DNA of 64,000 nucleotides, taken from the NCBI GenBank assembly GCA_902168255.1, contig CABHON010000018.1, positions 124,001 through 188,000 on the forward strand, written 5' to 3'. The translations under genes and the position numbers were made by a program. The notes beneath the pieces are model-generated. The model was given only the letters and a program-made list of their open reading frames with translations. It did not search any database and was not told the origin of the DNA. The DNA is from an uncultured Legionella sp. Lineage in GTDB: Bacteria; Pseudomonadota; Gammaproteobacteria; Legionellales; Legionellaceae. Shown here piece after piece: positions 9,401-18,224 of the stretch (position 1 is the stretch's first letter; each line of letters begins with the position of its first letter).

Positions 9401-11445
9401 ATAACGGAAAGTAACGCTTCAAATGACGCAAAAAATGATTCTGAAACGGTGGGGTAAGGAATGCACAGGGTTTGTTGACAAGATTCTTGAACCCAAACAT
9501 GAAACAGTGACTTGGTGGTGAATAATTCAACTTGGTACGAGGTGAGTTGAATATAGTGCTCTATTAAAAAAGTATATAGTTTATCTAACGAGGTTGGCCA
9601 ATCTTTTGTCTCGGTTCCCAATAAAGCCGGTAAAATATCGCTGATAAACGCTACTTTTTCAGGTGAAAAAGCAACAGTGGATACGTCTTCACTTTCAACA
9701 GGCAACCCACTCGCTGATGCTAACTGGTGTAATGATGCATTTTTCGCAAAACTTGCAACATACGGTGTATCCGGATCGTGTTTCTCCCGCAAGTGTAAAT
9801 AATGGTTCAGCATGTCAGCGGACCACAGGGCAATAGTAATCGCTGAATGGGTGGAGGCCTCGGTCCTTTGCTCAAGGTTATTCTTTCGGATAGTAAAAAA
9901 TAGCTTACTGTTAGGCCAGCCTTCAAGTATTTGGGCAGAAACAATGGCGTGTACTAAAGAAGACGCAACATTATCCCACCCATCAAAAAAGAAAACCCAC
10001 TTTTCATTATTAAATTGCGCTATTTGTTCAGGCGTATACCCATAGTGTGCTTCAAAATATTTTTCAAGAAGCGTTTTGGGATCGCTGATAATATTGGCAT
10101 ATAATGACGGCGTTATAGAATTAAAATTAATCATTTCTGGCAGGCTATCAGTGAGGCCTTTTCTTTTAGCCCAAAAAGCAGTGGTCAATTGATTGACGGC
10201 GACTGATTTTCCCGAACCACTGTCTCCTGCGATAAAACAACACCGTGCACATTCTTGTACCGCTTGTTCGACGGCTTGGAAAAGATTTTCACCTAACAAC
10301 GTCTTATGTGCTATCCAACAGGCTTGTTGCGCAGCCTCTGTTTTTTGTCGTTCTTGAAAGGCTTCAAAAACAGTGGCCAATACCGGAGAAAGGAAGGTTT
10401 TTTCTGTCATCCATCTCAAATATTGCTGAATTCGTTGCAATTCTGTACGTGTTGCCTCTGAATCCGCTTTTGCTTCTTGAATATTAACCACTATTTTTTG
10501 CAAAACATTTTCAAAATGAGTGGTAATTTTATCCAATTCTTTATTGAGATCTTCTTGCGTACTTGAATGTATGGCTCCTTTCTCACTTTCAGCAGGAAGC
10601 GAGGGGTTATCCGTACCCTCTGGCGATGAATTATCGGATACCTCGAGTGGATCAAAATCTTCCCTAAAAAAGGCATCGGCGTGTTCTGGCAAGAAAGTAT
10701 AGTGATTAAAATTCGACCATGTTTTAGCCTCGTCTTTATGCAGTACCATGAATCCATATTTAGACGTATAGGAATCATATTGTTTAAAGAGATTACTTTT
10801 TTTAGGAGGGGCAAAAAATTGCCATCCCTGTTCATTTCGAAAGGCAATACCCGAACGTTGATAAACTCCTTCTGCGGTATAAGGAGATGAAGAGGGTGTT
10901 GCTATCTCAATATACGTATTGGTTAACGATTGTACCCATCGTCCCGATAACCCATGAACCAATCCTTCTAAAAAAGTAGCACACTCCCAAGAGCGGCGCT
11001 GGCCGTTTTTATCTTTGCGGGTTGTATATTCCATGATACGGTCAACACCACAAATAGCCAATTTATAGACACCACTTGGGGTGCACGTTTCAATAAATTG
11101 GCCATAACGAAGCGCTATTGTACACGCGGCTTGATGTATCTGCTGTGATAACAGTTCACTGCCGCTGAAATGTTCACGGCCTACTGCATTGTCGAGCCTT
11201 GCTTCATCTAAACGATTAAAAGTTTGCTCCGCTATCTTCTCACCTACAGTGGCAATAGCACTGCCAATATCACCACCTGCACTAGAAAGAAGGGATAAAA
11301 CACCTCCCATGCCCTGCTCAATAAATCCCTTACGGCGTGTAGAACGTCCACGTTTGCAATCCTTCATAAAGGCTATTTCAGCTTTGAAATCGTCACAGAA
11401 TGTACTGATAAAATCCTTCTGTTTTTGCGTGTATTCAACGGGCAT
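6430..11445 (-). CDS. Giant STAND/NACHT-like NTPase with C-terminal coiled coil
   Basis: This 1671-residue protein has an unrecognised N-terminal region (1-300), then a P-loop NTPase. Walker A is GDSGSGKS with Lys413. The Walker B-like strand is WVFFFDGWDN near residue 486. An arginine-bearing strand, LFFTIRKNN, follows near 520, as in NACHT/STAND NTPases (kxxxTxR). A long helical region follows. Near residues 1400-1440 the segment CLNCGASTRVVNPQKQSVLV resembles an ankyrin repeat. The C-terminus has an ESRNATL heptad coiled coil. STAND proteins usually sense a ligand and oligomerise; here the role could be host interaction or phage defence, and the sequence does not decide. GAGGA precedes the ATG. 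It overlaps the downstream 1038-residue gene and follows the 1839-residue gene on the same strand. Confidence 0.85.
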   Translation of the reverse strand: MPVEYTQKQKDFISTFCDDFKAEIAFMKDCKRGRSTRRKGFIEQGMGGVLSLLSSAGGDIGSAIATVGEKIAEQTFNRLDEARLDNAVGREHFSGSELLSQQIHQAACTIALRYGQFIETCTPSGVYKLAICGVDRIMEYTTRKDKNGQRRSWECATFLEGLVHGLSGRWVQSLTNTYIEIATPSSSPYTAEGVYQRSGIAFRNEQGWQFFAPPKKSNLFKQYDSYTSKYGFMVLHKDEAKTWSNFNHYTFLPEHADAFFREDFDPLEVSDNSSPEGTDNPSLPAESEKGAIHSSTQEDLNKELDKITTHFENVLQKIVVNIQEAKADSEATRTELQRIQQYLRWMTEKTFLSPVLATVFEAFQERQKTEAAQQACWIAHKTLLGENLFQAVEQAVQECARCCFIAGDSGSGKSVAVNQLTTAFWAKRKGLTDSLPEMINFNSITPSLYANIISDPKTLLEKYFEAHYGYTPEQIAQFNNEKWVFFFDGWDNVASSLVHAIVSAQILEGWPNSKLFFTIRKNNLEQRTEASTHSAITIALWSADMLNHYLHLREKHDPDTPYVASFAKNASLHQLASASGLPVESEDVSTVAFSPEKVAFISDILPALLGTETKDWPTSLDKLYTFLIEHYIQLTSYQVELFTTKSLFHVWVQESCQQTLCIPYPTVSESFFASFEALLSVMLASPLSSVPIVSAIEKQGQRYLIFSASFTQYCERRAHDEKEERQRLSAERTLAVQLGNPRLSLCSTPTPDTTASVFSDNEPTLRNSVSLESPLTENLKELLRPEVAVKRTLAPSEQTLLENVLKAFYKSIQDNTSIIYTLMPNRIEPHTYTNAKESNRWVENERLFDDRSQYVERLLAYALEIAQGMGNIFDRQSLSRCTSWENFAHILNNVDISNLSSPDTGSVVPPRALSRHSQASSSSHAPSAAPRQQVDIWEALSNPTEEGQRTPAIISTTSMKEVSFLSRLEMEDNAWLQTVENDFKNYWLQQKKRLKKDEKWHDITEAYITRHWEEYSSKLKEEMRRLKTKRIIGKNMSAVLNDLLDKAVSIVVSEGEKLNLLKALATFIEAEKRAIEQARIQHKTRLTDSFGFRHGALGREIQWRTEEDESTALDNIYGMPLIEEEVAAVPEWAGVIPYAWKRFECLVMSTPLTQVAYEHHCSAEERNLFKKSIQNGHYWSAVEWVIKQFSFNNYVANHVYFRLKGYMEALAARETGFESFWRNCTAEKHEHIIKGLANNTIDAALQYLVPTLLSDARKIVKEAHVESFEWLVTARTTYHRPHNERETKQIESWRTLMREGRIALVSDELNRHYPKPTVEFLENFICLGLHPDVSMNKTALLFFLIDGGMKNLDSPRVLTQLQAMIAHCLNCGASTRVVNPQKQSVLVYAATLSEQYPTPFLKNITGMFLNVRHYFEENEGKNKLSACLIKLKAHLDHYQTMFSASENTLLGVILRNEALRRDRKESLERYRECLYQLRYDMVNIDKHLNTMNEIAVKGKRLENYFYKGGSELHDKMYQLIALYTAELKVHRQWSLVKRQPVEAVVPWVNDPRTAYYSDLSGGVLTIVNKMSDKDATIGRLTAENAALESRNTTLESRNATLESRNATLESRNAVLVGKNAAQGSIIKDLEKQLLEKEEFFKKQIDELKAMARLTIEQKQSSHGAAFTRGPK
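6608..6691 (-). repeat. 21-bp tandem repeat, 4 units, in the STAND NTPase gene
   Basis: Four near-identical 21-bp units starting G(C/T)ATTTCTACTTTCTAATG lie at 6608-6628, 6629-6649, 6650-6670 and 6671-6691. On the minus strand they encode ESRNATL heptads of a coiled coil near the protein end. The neighbouring gene carries a four-unit 21-bp repeat of different sequence. Confidence 0.9.
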
Positions 11446-11473
11446 TTTTTCGTCCTCATTTTTGGATGAGGCT

Positions 11474-11479
11474 ATTGTA
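11474..11479 (-). promoter_or_regulatory. Candidate extended -10 promoter of the STAND NTPase gene
   Basis: On the minus strand the sequence TGG-TACAAT (TACAAT at 11479-11474) lies about 29 bases before the ATG at 11445. It has a TGn extended -10 form but no good -35. An AT-rich stretch lies further upstream. If real, the STAND gene can be transcribed independently of the 1839-residue gene upstream. Confidence 0.35.
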
Positions 11480-11548
11480 CCATAAAAAAACTGAAAAATT
11501 TCACAATGTTTGTTAAATTCTTATTAAATCTTGATAATAAAGGTAAGT

Positions 11549-14500
11549 TCAGCGGATGGTGCATCTACCACTATTATTAGCTACAGGGGTCTCCTTTAAA
11601 GGTACAGATGTATAGCCATAGCCTACAGGAGATTGCTCACGCAAATATTTTAGAGAATCTGCAACGCTTCTACCTAGAGTGGCTGCACTGGGCGAATCAG
11701 GACGATTAAAACTAAAACTACCCGTCTTCGAAGACACTCGAGAAAGGGGAATACCTGCCAACTCAAAATCACTGCTTAAGGAATTTTCGATTCCTATTGT
11801 TCCATTGCTAGTGTTATTAAAAGAATCCAGCTGTCCTAATAATACCTCTTGAATCTTTGTGCATTTGCTAGATTTTTCTATATGATTATTAAGGGCATAA
11901 AGAATCTCGTTTATTTGCTGGATTTTCTGAAGGTTTAAATGTTTGGAGTTTACTCTTTTTAGTTTAATAGCCGCCGCTATTAAATCTTTTAATTGCTGTC
12001 TAGCAGCTGTAATATTAGCAGGTAAATTAATATCATTTTGAACTGAAGTAGTATCTATCCATTTATTAAGAGCGGTTAAACCTGATGCTTTAAAGAAACC
12101 CCTGAAACCCTGTGGCTTTAAAAACTCTAACGCATTATCAAATCGTTCCTCTTCATATCGAGTATCCACACGTTCACCCCTATTTTCGTAACGTGCTAAC
12201 AAATCTACAAAACCCAAATCCACTTGCAAGTTAATAATTCTCTTTTCCAATTCTTGATCGTTACATTCACCCGCAGAAGTTTTAAATATAAAATCACTGT
12301 CGTTATTATTATATTGTGATTGACCAGGAACTACAGCTGACACTCCATAACATGAAGAAACTCCTTTTGACACTTTCTTAAACGTATTCCATAGCCATTG
12401 CAATCCACTCCAAGAGGTATAACGCGCAGCTCGAGCTTTATAGTCCGGATTATTTCTCTCAAAATTATGATCATCAAAATTATTTCTAATCCATTTTTTC
12501 TGAGATTCTGGAATAGAAGCTATTAATGAGGACTTATCAAAAGTATTACTCGTTAGCCAACCTACTTTCTGATTGTGAGCATCATACCGAGCGGTAATTC
12601 CATCTCGTCGTCTTTCCCGTTCTCTTTTTATCTTCTCAGGCCCCGTTTCTTGTTTTACCCAATCATATATTTCCAGCTCTTTTACAGTAAAATACCACTG
12701 GTTCACTCGTTCTGGTTGAGATAATATTTTCAGACATCCAGCTGGGTTAGCCATAAACAATGCTTGCAGCATTTTTTTAATTAATGCTTTTTCATCTGCA
12801 GATACCCTATTTCCAACATACAAGTCATGCAGTTTGGCAAAAAATTCCTCATCCTCTATAAAAACTTCAAATGCTGCCTTTGTGTTTTGACCTCCCATAT
12901 TGAGAGCAAAGCATAAGGTATTGTATACATTTGTAATGGCAGTGCGTACTTCCGGTACATTATCCATTGCCTTAAACTGATTTTTAAAGTTTACGAGAAT
13001 GTCTTTAAATGAATTTATATCCCTTTTTGCTGCCCATAAATCAGATTCTATTGCAGCAGCCATTATCCATTTACAGGGTGAACCATATCCAACAACCCTG
13101 AAGGCTTTCGCTTCCTCAAAGGAACTAACATTTTCAACAGCTTTATAAGAATTAATTGTTTCCTTTACTTCATTTAATTGCGCAGAACTTTCTCTATCTA
13201 CCTGTAAAAGTTCGGGCATTTGGTGTAATGCCTTTGATAAATCAAAGAACTTACTGTTAATGGCTTCATCCTGAGAAATAACTTGCCATAATGCTTTATT
13301 CTCATTACATGATGTCAATCTTAATTTGAACCATAATTTGATAAAAGAAACCAAGGCTTCTTTATCAGCAACACGTTCAAGATCAGTTTTAATCGCTTGA
13401 TACTCTTCAATAAAGCCTTTGATATCTTCAAGAGAAAATATCTCTACGCAATTAATTCCTGTATCTGCTATTCCAGCACCGAAAACTTTTGCCTTTATTC
13501 CAGAATGTTTTAAAGTCTTAATAAGTTTTTGTTTAATGCTTTCTTTATTTTCTCCATTCCTTAATCGAGATGGATTATCTATTTCTTTCTTTAACAGCTG
13601 CCATAGACAGGGAATATCAATCACATCGCATAATTTTTTGAAATTTTCTACTTTTATCCCCGCAGTTTCTGGATAGTCTGGGATATAAGAAGGAAGAGAA
13701 TCATTGCCTGCTAATGCTTGCTTAAACCATGCACGAATGAAAACCTGTAAAAGATTTTTTTTCTTTTCCTCACGAGTAAGACAATAATTATCAATTAATT
13801 GTTGTTGTAGGTAATCTGCAGAAAAAAATTGCGAGCAGTCACTTTCCACAGCACTAGGAGTAAGTATTTTTTCTATTAGGTTTATATCATTCAAAATTGC
13901 ATCAATAAATGTGCTTTTTTGAGCAGAGTTTCCTGCAACATTATATTCTGCTAACAACTTAGCCCATAAATTTTTTACCCCCACTATTTGATAGATGTCT
14001 ATCAAACTATTTTTTTTATGATCCATTAGAAACTCATGTCCACACTTCGCTGTAAAATAGTTTATGCAAGCATTCAAAATTGTAAAATGATTGCTTGTAG
14101 AATCGGATAAAATCTTCTTCCAGTTTGAATCCTCAGGGGGAAAATATTCAAAAATAGCCTCTATTGTAATGTTACCACTATTAATGGCATCAATAAGTGC
14201 TAAAAAAAATGGTTTGTTTGCGTTTAAGTTCTTTTCCTCATTAATTTTTTTGGTAATTCTTTGACGTCTATCAACGATAGTAATAAACTCTGTAGCTAAT
14301 GTTAGATAAGCTTCATTATTTAATAAAGAACTTCTTTTCAACGCATCACGATGTTCCGCTATTAAAGTCAAAAAATGATCTTCTTTTTCATAAAAATGTT
14401 CTTCTTTTTCATTATGTGCTCTGTCATTCTTGTCTTTTTCAATTACATTATAAGCAGCCTCAAACCCACCTGGAAAAGCCTCAAATAATTCCACAATCAC

Positions 14501-17068
14501 ATCAAGTGAAAATTCTTCCTTCGCATTTCTATTTTTCAGGAAATTTTCCACCCATTTGACTAACAATTGTTTATCTTCTTCAGTCGCTTCAACAGGTTTG
14601 TTAGGAAACAGTAACTCCTTGGAATGGCTCTTTTTTCCTAAAAAGGTTGTTGATTTAGTGGGTGTAGTGTTTACGGATATATTCCTAGGAGAAGAGGAGG
14701 ATGTATTTATCCAAGAATCTCCAGGAGAAGCAACCATATCCTCAAAACTCAATGGTTCACCTTTACCGGATGCATTTGGTGAACTTGAAAAGATAAATGT
14801 TTCCATTTCGCTTGGAGAATAAAATCGAGAATCCCATAATTGTTTTAATTTTTCTATAGATAATGGAGTATCCCATTCAATAGCATATTTAATTACTCTA
14901 TGATTACGTTCAATAGAAGAGGATGCCTCGATAACCTCAAGAATATTAAATAAACTGGACGGATTCTTTTCTTCTGTTATTAAACGTTTTCCAAATGCAT
15001 CAATCAGTTCCCAAACATACTCATCTTTAGGGAATTTTGCCAGTCCAAAAGCATGTCTTATAATATGAATTGAATCATTTGTGTTGAAATTAGAATCTTG
15101 ATTCTGCAGCCATTCACTAATTTTCTCCAACATTTTGTCTGACTTAAGTGTGTCCACCCACACTTTAAATCCTTTTTTCCAATTCTTGAGTTGATTATAC
15201 TCACTTAATATAGAGGGAATGTCTATTATTGATGTAATAGCACGTAATCTTTTTACAAAGTTTGCGTTAAGGACTGCCTCCTTTACTTCTGAAGTCAGTT
15301 GTTTTTTATCGAGTAATTGAACCGAATCACTCAACGAAAGTGATTCTTTAACATAATGCTCGAAGAACCAACGAAACTCTTTATTAACACCCACTTCCTC
15401 GAATGCGACTAAAACTATAGTAATATCATTTTCATTGCCATTATTAATAATATTAAATGCCGCTTGTTGCGCAAATGTCTCCATTCTTCCCGAATCCATT
15501 TCTTTCAAGGCTTGCTCTAGCACATATAAAAAACGATTTTTTCTAGAAGCCTGTTGGCTTCCTTTCAATACTACGTGAGAACATAGCTTTGGCAATAAAA
15601 AAGGTGTACGTATTAATTCCTGGGTAAGCTCATTGCGCTCACTCACCAAGTTTTTGAAGAGTTCTCTTAAATCAATGCTTTCACCATCTTTCGTAGTTTT
15701 AAGTTTCTTAGTTTCTCTTAATCTCTCAAGCACCTCTGGAGGAAGTAAAGAAATTTTTCCTATATTTTTTTTAATCAGTTTATCTAAGGATGAGTTTATA
15801 GCAACAGCAACTATAATTGATAATGTTTCGGGTCTTTCTAAATCTCCTACTAAAATATCTAAAGTACTATTAGATATGCGCTCTAAAGGCTCAAGGTAGA
15901 ATCTAATTACGGCTTCTAACTCAAGTTTTTCATATACTGAAGGATTGTAATATTTAGATGGATAAGATTCGGAAGGAAACTCTTTTCGAAGTAATTTAAG
16001 TCGTATGCCTAAATTTTCATCCACACTTTCAGTTGGCATTAGAAAATGTCGAATGCTTTCTTCTTTGGTTTCTCTTTCGCCCTCTTTATCTTTAATTTTT
16101 TTTATTTCACTGACAGCAGTAATAATAGGGCGTACCCCTATAAAAGCACCCGGCTGTTTTACTTTCACATATTCATTCAATAAAGCTTGTTGCAGGGAAG
16201 AGCTAGCCAACACTTTTTCTAATAAAGCATTATCACCATTTTTTAATAAATTTAGATCTCTGGCTATTTCTTTTACCCAAACAGAATTTTCTTTGAGAGA
16301 TACAATTAAGGGCTTTTTTTCTTCTTCTGCAAACTCTAGTAACTCTTCGTTACTCATTTTATATACCCAAGAAGCAAAGGCAATCATTCTTGCGTCATCA
16401 GTATTACTTGCTTCTACGCAATTATTTACTATTTCTGATACTAAAATACCAATATTTTTTTTCACTTCAGGTGTATATTCTTCACCACTCAAAAGTTCTT
16501 TTACATCAAGCTGTTGAATGATGGCAAAATTTTCACTATTTTTTATCCATTGACGAAAAAGAAATGCATTATTGGAATTTTTTTCTGGATTAACAATAAA
16601 ATATTTCAGTAGTTTATTAGCAAGAGCAAGCTTCTCTTCTCTTGAAGAGTTAGGAATAAAAATCTTTTCTAGACTGCAAGAAATAAGGATCTCTAAATTA
16701 TTTGGATCGGATAACCAGCTTTTTAATTGTTCAAAATTAGAGGAACAGGCACGAAATGCCTCCAGTCTTTTAATATATTTTTGGGCATAGCGAATAAGGA
16801 CTGAAGACTTATGACATTTTGAGGAAGATAATGTTCTTTGCTGTCCTTCAGATAAGGATAAAAACCAAGCGCCAAAGTCATCTTGCGTCATCTGAAGAAG
16901 AACATTTTGGTGAGTTAAATTTTGTTGGCTTAAAAAGTCGATGCTATTAATATATTCTGGAGGAATTTCATTGGTTGTCTCTAGCCATCCATTAAACCCG
17001 TCAAGATTTAACTCCAAGTGTCCAGTAACTCGTGCTAAAAAGACTTTTTTCCACTCTTCTCCTGGCAT
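11549..17068 (-). CDS. Giant hypothetical protein (about 1839 residues), effector-like
   Basis: No family is recognised. The protein is almost entirely predicted helix, highly charged and rich in Lys, Glu, Leu and Asn, with no signal peptide, membrane segment or P-loop. The C-terminal 100 residues are Ser/Thr/Asn-rich and probably flexible (DSFNNTSNGTIGIENSLSSD, then SFSFNRPDSPSA), as is common for translocated effectors. The open frame can start at GTG 17074. I prefer ATG 17068 because GAGAGG lies five bases before it. It is the first of three giant genes read in the same direction and is followed after about 100 bases by the STAND NTPase gene. Whether it works with the STAND protein is inference from position only. 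Confidence 0.8.
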   Translation of the reverse strand: MPGEEWKKVFLARVTGHLELNLDGFNGWLETTNEIPPEYINSIDFLSQQNLTHQNVLLQMTQDDFGAWFLSLSEGQQRTLSSSKCHKSSVLIRYAQKYIKRLEAFRACSSNFEQLKSWLSDPNNLEILISCSLEKIFIPNSSREEKLALANKLLKYFIVNPEKNSNNAFLFRQWIKNSENFAIIQQLDVKELLSGEEYTPEVKKNIGILVSEIVNNCVEASNTDDARMIAFASWVYKMSNEELLEFAEEEKKPLIVSLKENSVWVKEIARDLNLLKNGDNALLEKVLASSSLQQALLNEYVKVKQPGAFIGVRPIITAVSEIKKIKDKEGERETKEESIRHFLMPTESVDENLGIRLKLLRKEFPSESYPSKYYNPSVYEKLELEAVIRFYLEPLERISNSTLDILVGDLERPETLSIIVAVAINSSLDKLIKKNIGKISLLPPEVLERLRETKKLKTTKDGESIDLRELFKNLVSERNELTQELIRTPFLLPKLCSHVVLKGSQQASRKNRFLYVLEQALKEMDSGRMETFAQQAAFNIINNGNENDITIVLVAFEEVGVNKEFRWFFEHYVKESLSLSDSVQLLDKKQLTSEVKEAVLNANFVKRLRAITSIIDIPSILSEYNQLKNWKKGFKVWVDTLKSDKMLEKISEWLQNQDSNFNTNDSIHIIRHAFGLAKFPKDEYVWELIDAFGKRLITEEKNPSSLFNILEVIEASSSIERNHRVIKYAIEWDTPLSIEKLKQLWDSRFYSPSEMETFIFSSSPNASGKGEPLSFEDMVASPGDSWINTSSSSPRNISVNTTPTKSTTFLGKKSHSKELLFPNKPVEATEEDKQLLVKWVENFLKNRNAKEEFSLDVIVELFEAFPGGFEAAYNVIEKDKNDRAHNEKEEHFYEKEDHFLTLIAEHRDALKRSSLLNNEAYLTLATEFITIVDRRQRITKKINEEKNLNANKPFFLALIDAINSGNITIEAIFEYFPPEDSNWKKILSDSTSNHFTILNACINYFTAKCGHEFLMDHKKNSLIDIYQIVGVKNLWAKLLAEYNVAGNSAQKSTFIDAILNDINLIEKILTPSAVESDCSQFFSADYLQQQLIDNYCLTREEKKKNLLQVFIRAWFKQALAGNDSLPSYIPDYPETAGIKVENFKKLCDVIDIPCLWQLLKKEIDNPSRLRNGENKESIKQKLIKTLKHSGIKAKVFGAGIADTGINCVEIFSLEDIKGFIEEYQAIKTDLERVADKEALVSFIKLWFKLRLTSCNENKALWQVISQDEAINSKFFDLSKALHQMPELLQVDRESSAQLNEVKETINSYKAVENVSSFEEAKAFRVVGYGSPCKWIMAAAIESDLWAAKRDINSFKDILVNFKNQFKAMDNVPEVRTAITNVYNTLCFALNMGGQNTKAAFEVFIEDEEFFAKLHDLYVGNRVSADEKALIKKMLQALFMANPAGCLKILSQPERVNQWYFTVKELEIYDWVKQETGPEKIKRERERRRDGITARYDAHNQKVGWLTSNTFDKSSLIASIPESQKKWIRNNFDDHNFERNNPDYKARAARYTSWSGLQWLWNTFKKVSKGVSSCYGVSAVVPGQSQYNNNDSDFIFKTSAGECNDQELEKRIINLQVDLGFVDLLARYENRGERVDTRYEEERFDNALEFLKPQGFRGFFKASGLTALNKWIDTTSVQNDINLPANITAARQQLKDLIAAAIKLKRVNSKHLNLQKIQQINEILYALNNHIEKSSKCTKIQEVLLGQLDSFNNTSNGTIGIENSLSSDFELAGIPLSRVSSKTGSFSFNRPDSPSAATLGRSVADSLKYLREQSPVGYGYTSVPLKETPVANNSGRCTIR

Positions 17069-17167
17069 ACCCACCTCTCAACAGCTTAAATACTGTATTA
17101 TTATGTAGAAAGACTAACACACCTACCTTAATATTAAATTAAGCGTTATACTTATTGACCATCTTAC

Positions 17168-17297
17168 CTTCGTAGGGGACAATCTTTAAAAAATTTACAG
17201 ACAATCTAGAAATTCCAAAGTTTTCAGAGGCTTTTCTTTGCCACGACATCATTCCTGCGAAGGCGGGAATGATGTCGTAAAATTGTCCCCTACGAAG
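17168..17297. repeat. Nested palindromic intergenic repeat
   Basis: The outer arms CTTCGTAGGGGACAAT (17168-17183) and ATTGTCCCCTACGAAG (17282-17297) are perfect 16-bp inverted repeats. Inside, 17243-17258 pairs with 17263-17278 as a 16-bp stem (ACGACATCATTCC...) with one T-G pair and a four-base loop. The inner CATTCCTGCGAAGGCGGGAATG core resembles the dispersed GCGAAGGCGGGAAT repeats of many proteobacterial genomes. It fills the gap between the 1839-residue gene and the acyltransferase; no other gene is seen in 17075-17369. Confidence 0.8.
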
Positions 17298-17369
17298 CCA
17301 TCTACCCAGAATATACCACAGTAGAAAACCCATTTACAAAAAAATTTTATTGTGTGCTAATATGCGAGA

Positions 17370-18224
17370 TTAAAAGGTATGTTTCCAACGACGGTGAGTC
17401 CAGAGCCATTGCTCTGGGTGTTCAAGAATGAGTTGCTCGATTGCTTGATTATACCGTAAGGTATTTTGATAGATTTCAGCGTGATGGCCTTCCGTACATT
17501 CTTCCCACGGTATAGGATCATAGAATTTTAACACATGCTGGCCATCTGCTTTGCGATAAGATGCTGCTGGAATAACGGGTAGTTGGGTATAACGAGCAAG
17601 GGTAGCTAAACTCCGGTAAGTGCCGGTTTTTATTCCAAAAAACTCAGCAGCAATGCCATCTTTAGGTAAATGCGCATATTGATCCATCACAAATACTACC
17701 GCATTATTTTTTTCTAACACATCACATACTTGGGAGATTGAGTTTTTTTTAGGGATAACATTTAAACCAGATGAATAATAACGTTTGAAAAGCTTTCTTT
17801 CGAGCCACTTTGGTTTTAATGTTTTTCGAATAAAATAAAAATTGCCTTTAAATTGGTTAAAATTTAGAATACCGGCAATAGGCGCAAACTCCCAATTTCC
17901 AAAATGGCCGGTTAAGACTAAAATGCCCTCATGTTTTTTGGCTGTCTCTAATACCGACTCATACCCAATCACTTCCGCTTTTTGGGCTATTTCTTCTTGA
18001 GACATAAAACGCATAGAAAGATTCTCTTTGATTGAGGTGGCAACATGAGAATAAAAACACTGCATTAAATGTTGTATTTCTTTAGGCGATAAGGTTTGCC
18101 CAAATACTCGCCGCATATTGTGTAAAATGACTCTTTTTCTATAGGGAAAAAAATAATAAAAAAACTTTCCTGCCAAGGTTGGCCGTATGGTTTTTAAATA
18201 TTCACTTACATTAGATATTTTCAT
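17370..18224 (-). CDS. Lipid A acyltransferase, LpxL/LpxXL family
   Basis: A 284-residue inner-membrane acyltransferase of the LpxL/HtrB family. The catalytic HxxxxE motif is HFGNWE near residue 107. Family blocks follow: FVMDQYAH, then GIAAEFFGIKTGTYRSLATL and LPVIPAASYR. These enzymes move an acyl chain from acyl-ACP to lipid A. It is the last gene of the ACP-dehydratase-KS-KS-acyltransferase cluster and overlaps the second ketosynthase gene by 14 bases. In rhizobia the gene in this position, lpxXL, adds the very-long-chain hydroxy fatty acid to lipid A, so the same role is inferred here. The canonical adh2XL gene, normally between fabF1XL and lpxXL, is absent. Confidence 0.88.
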   Translation of the reverse strand: MKISNVSEYLKTIRPTLAGKFFYYFFPYRKRVILHNMRRVFGQTLSPKEIQHLMQCFYSHVATSIKENLSMRFMSQEEIAQKAEVIGYESVLETAKKHEGILVLTGHFGNWEFAPIAGILNFNQFKGNFYFIRKTLKPKWLERKLFKRYYSSGLNVIPKKNSISQVCDVLEKNNAVVFVMDQYAHLPKDGIAAEFFGIKTGTYRSLATLARYTQLPVIPAASYRKADGQHVLKFYDPIPWEECTEGHHAEIYQNTLRYNQAIEQLILEHPEQWLWTHRRWKHTF

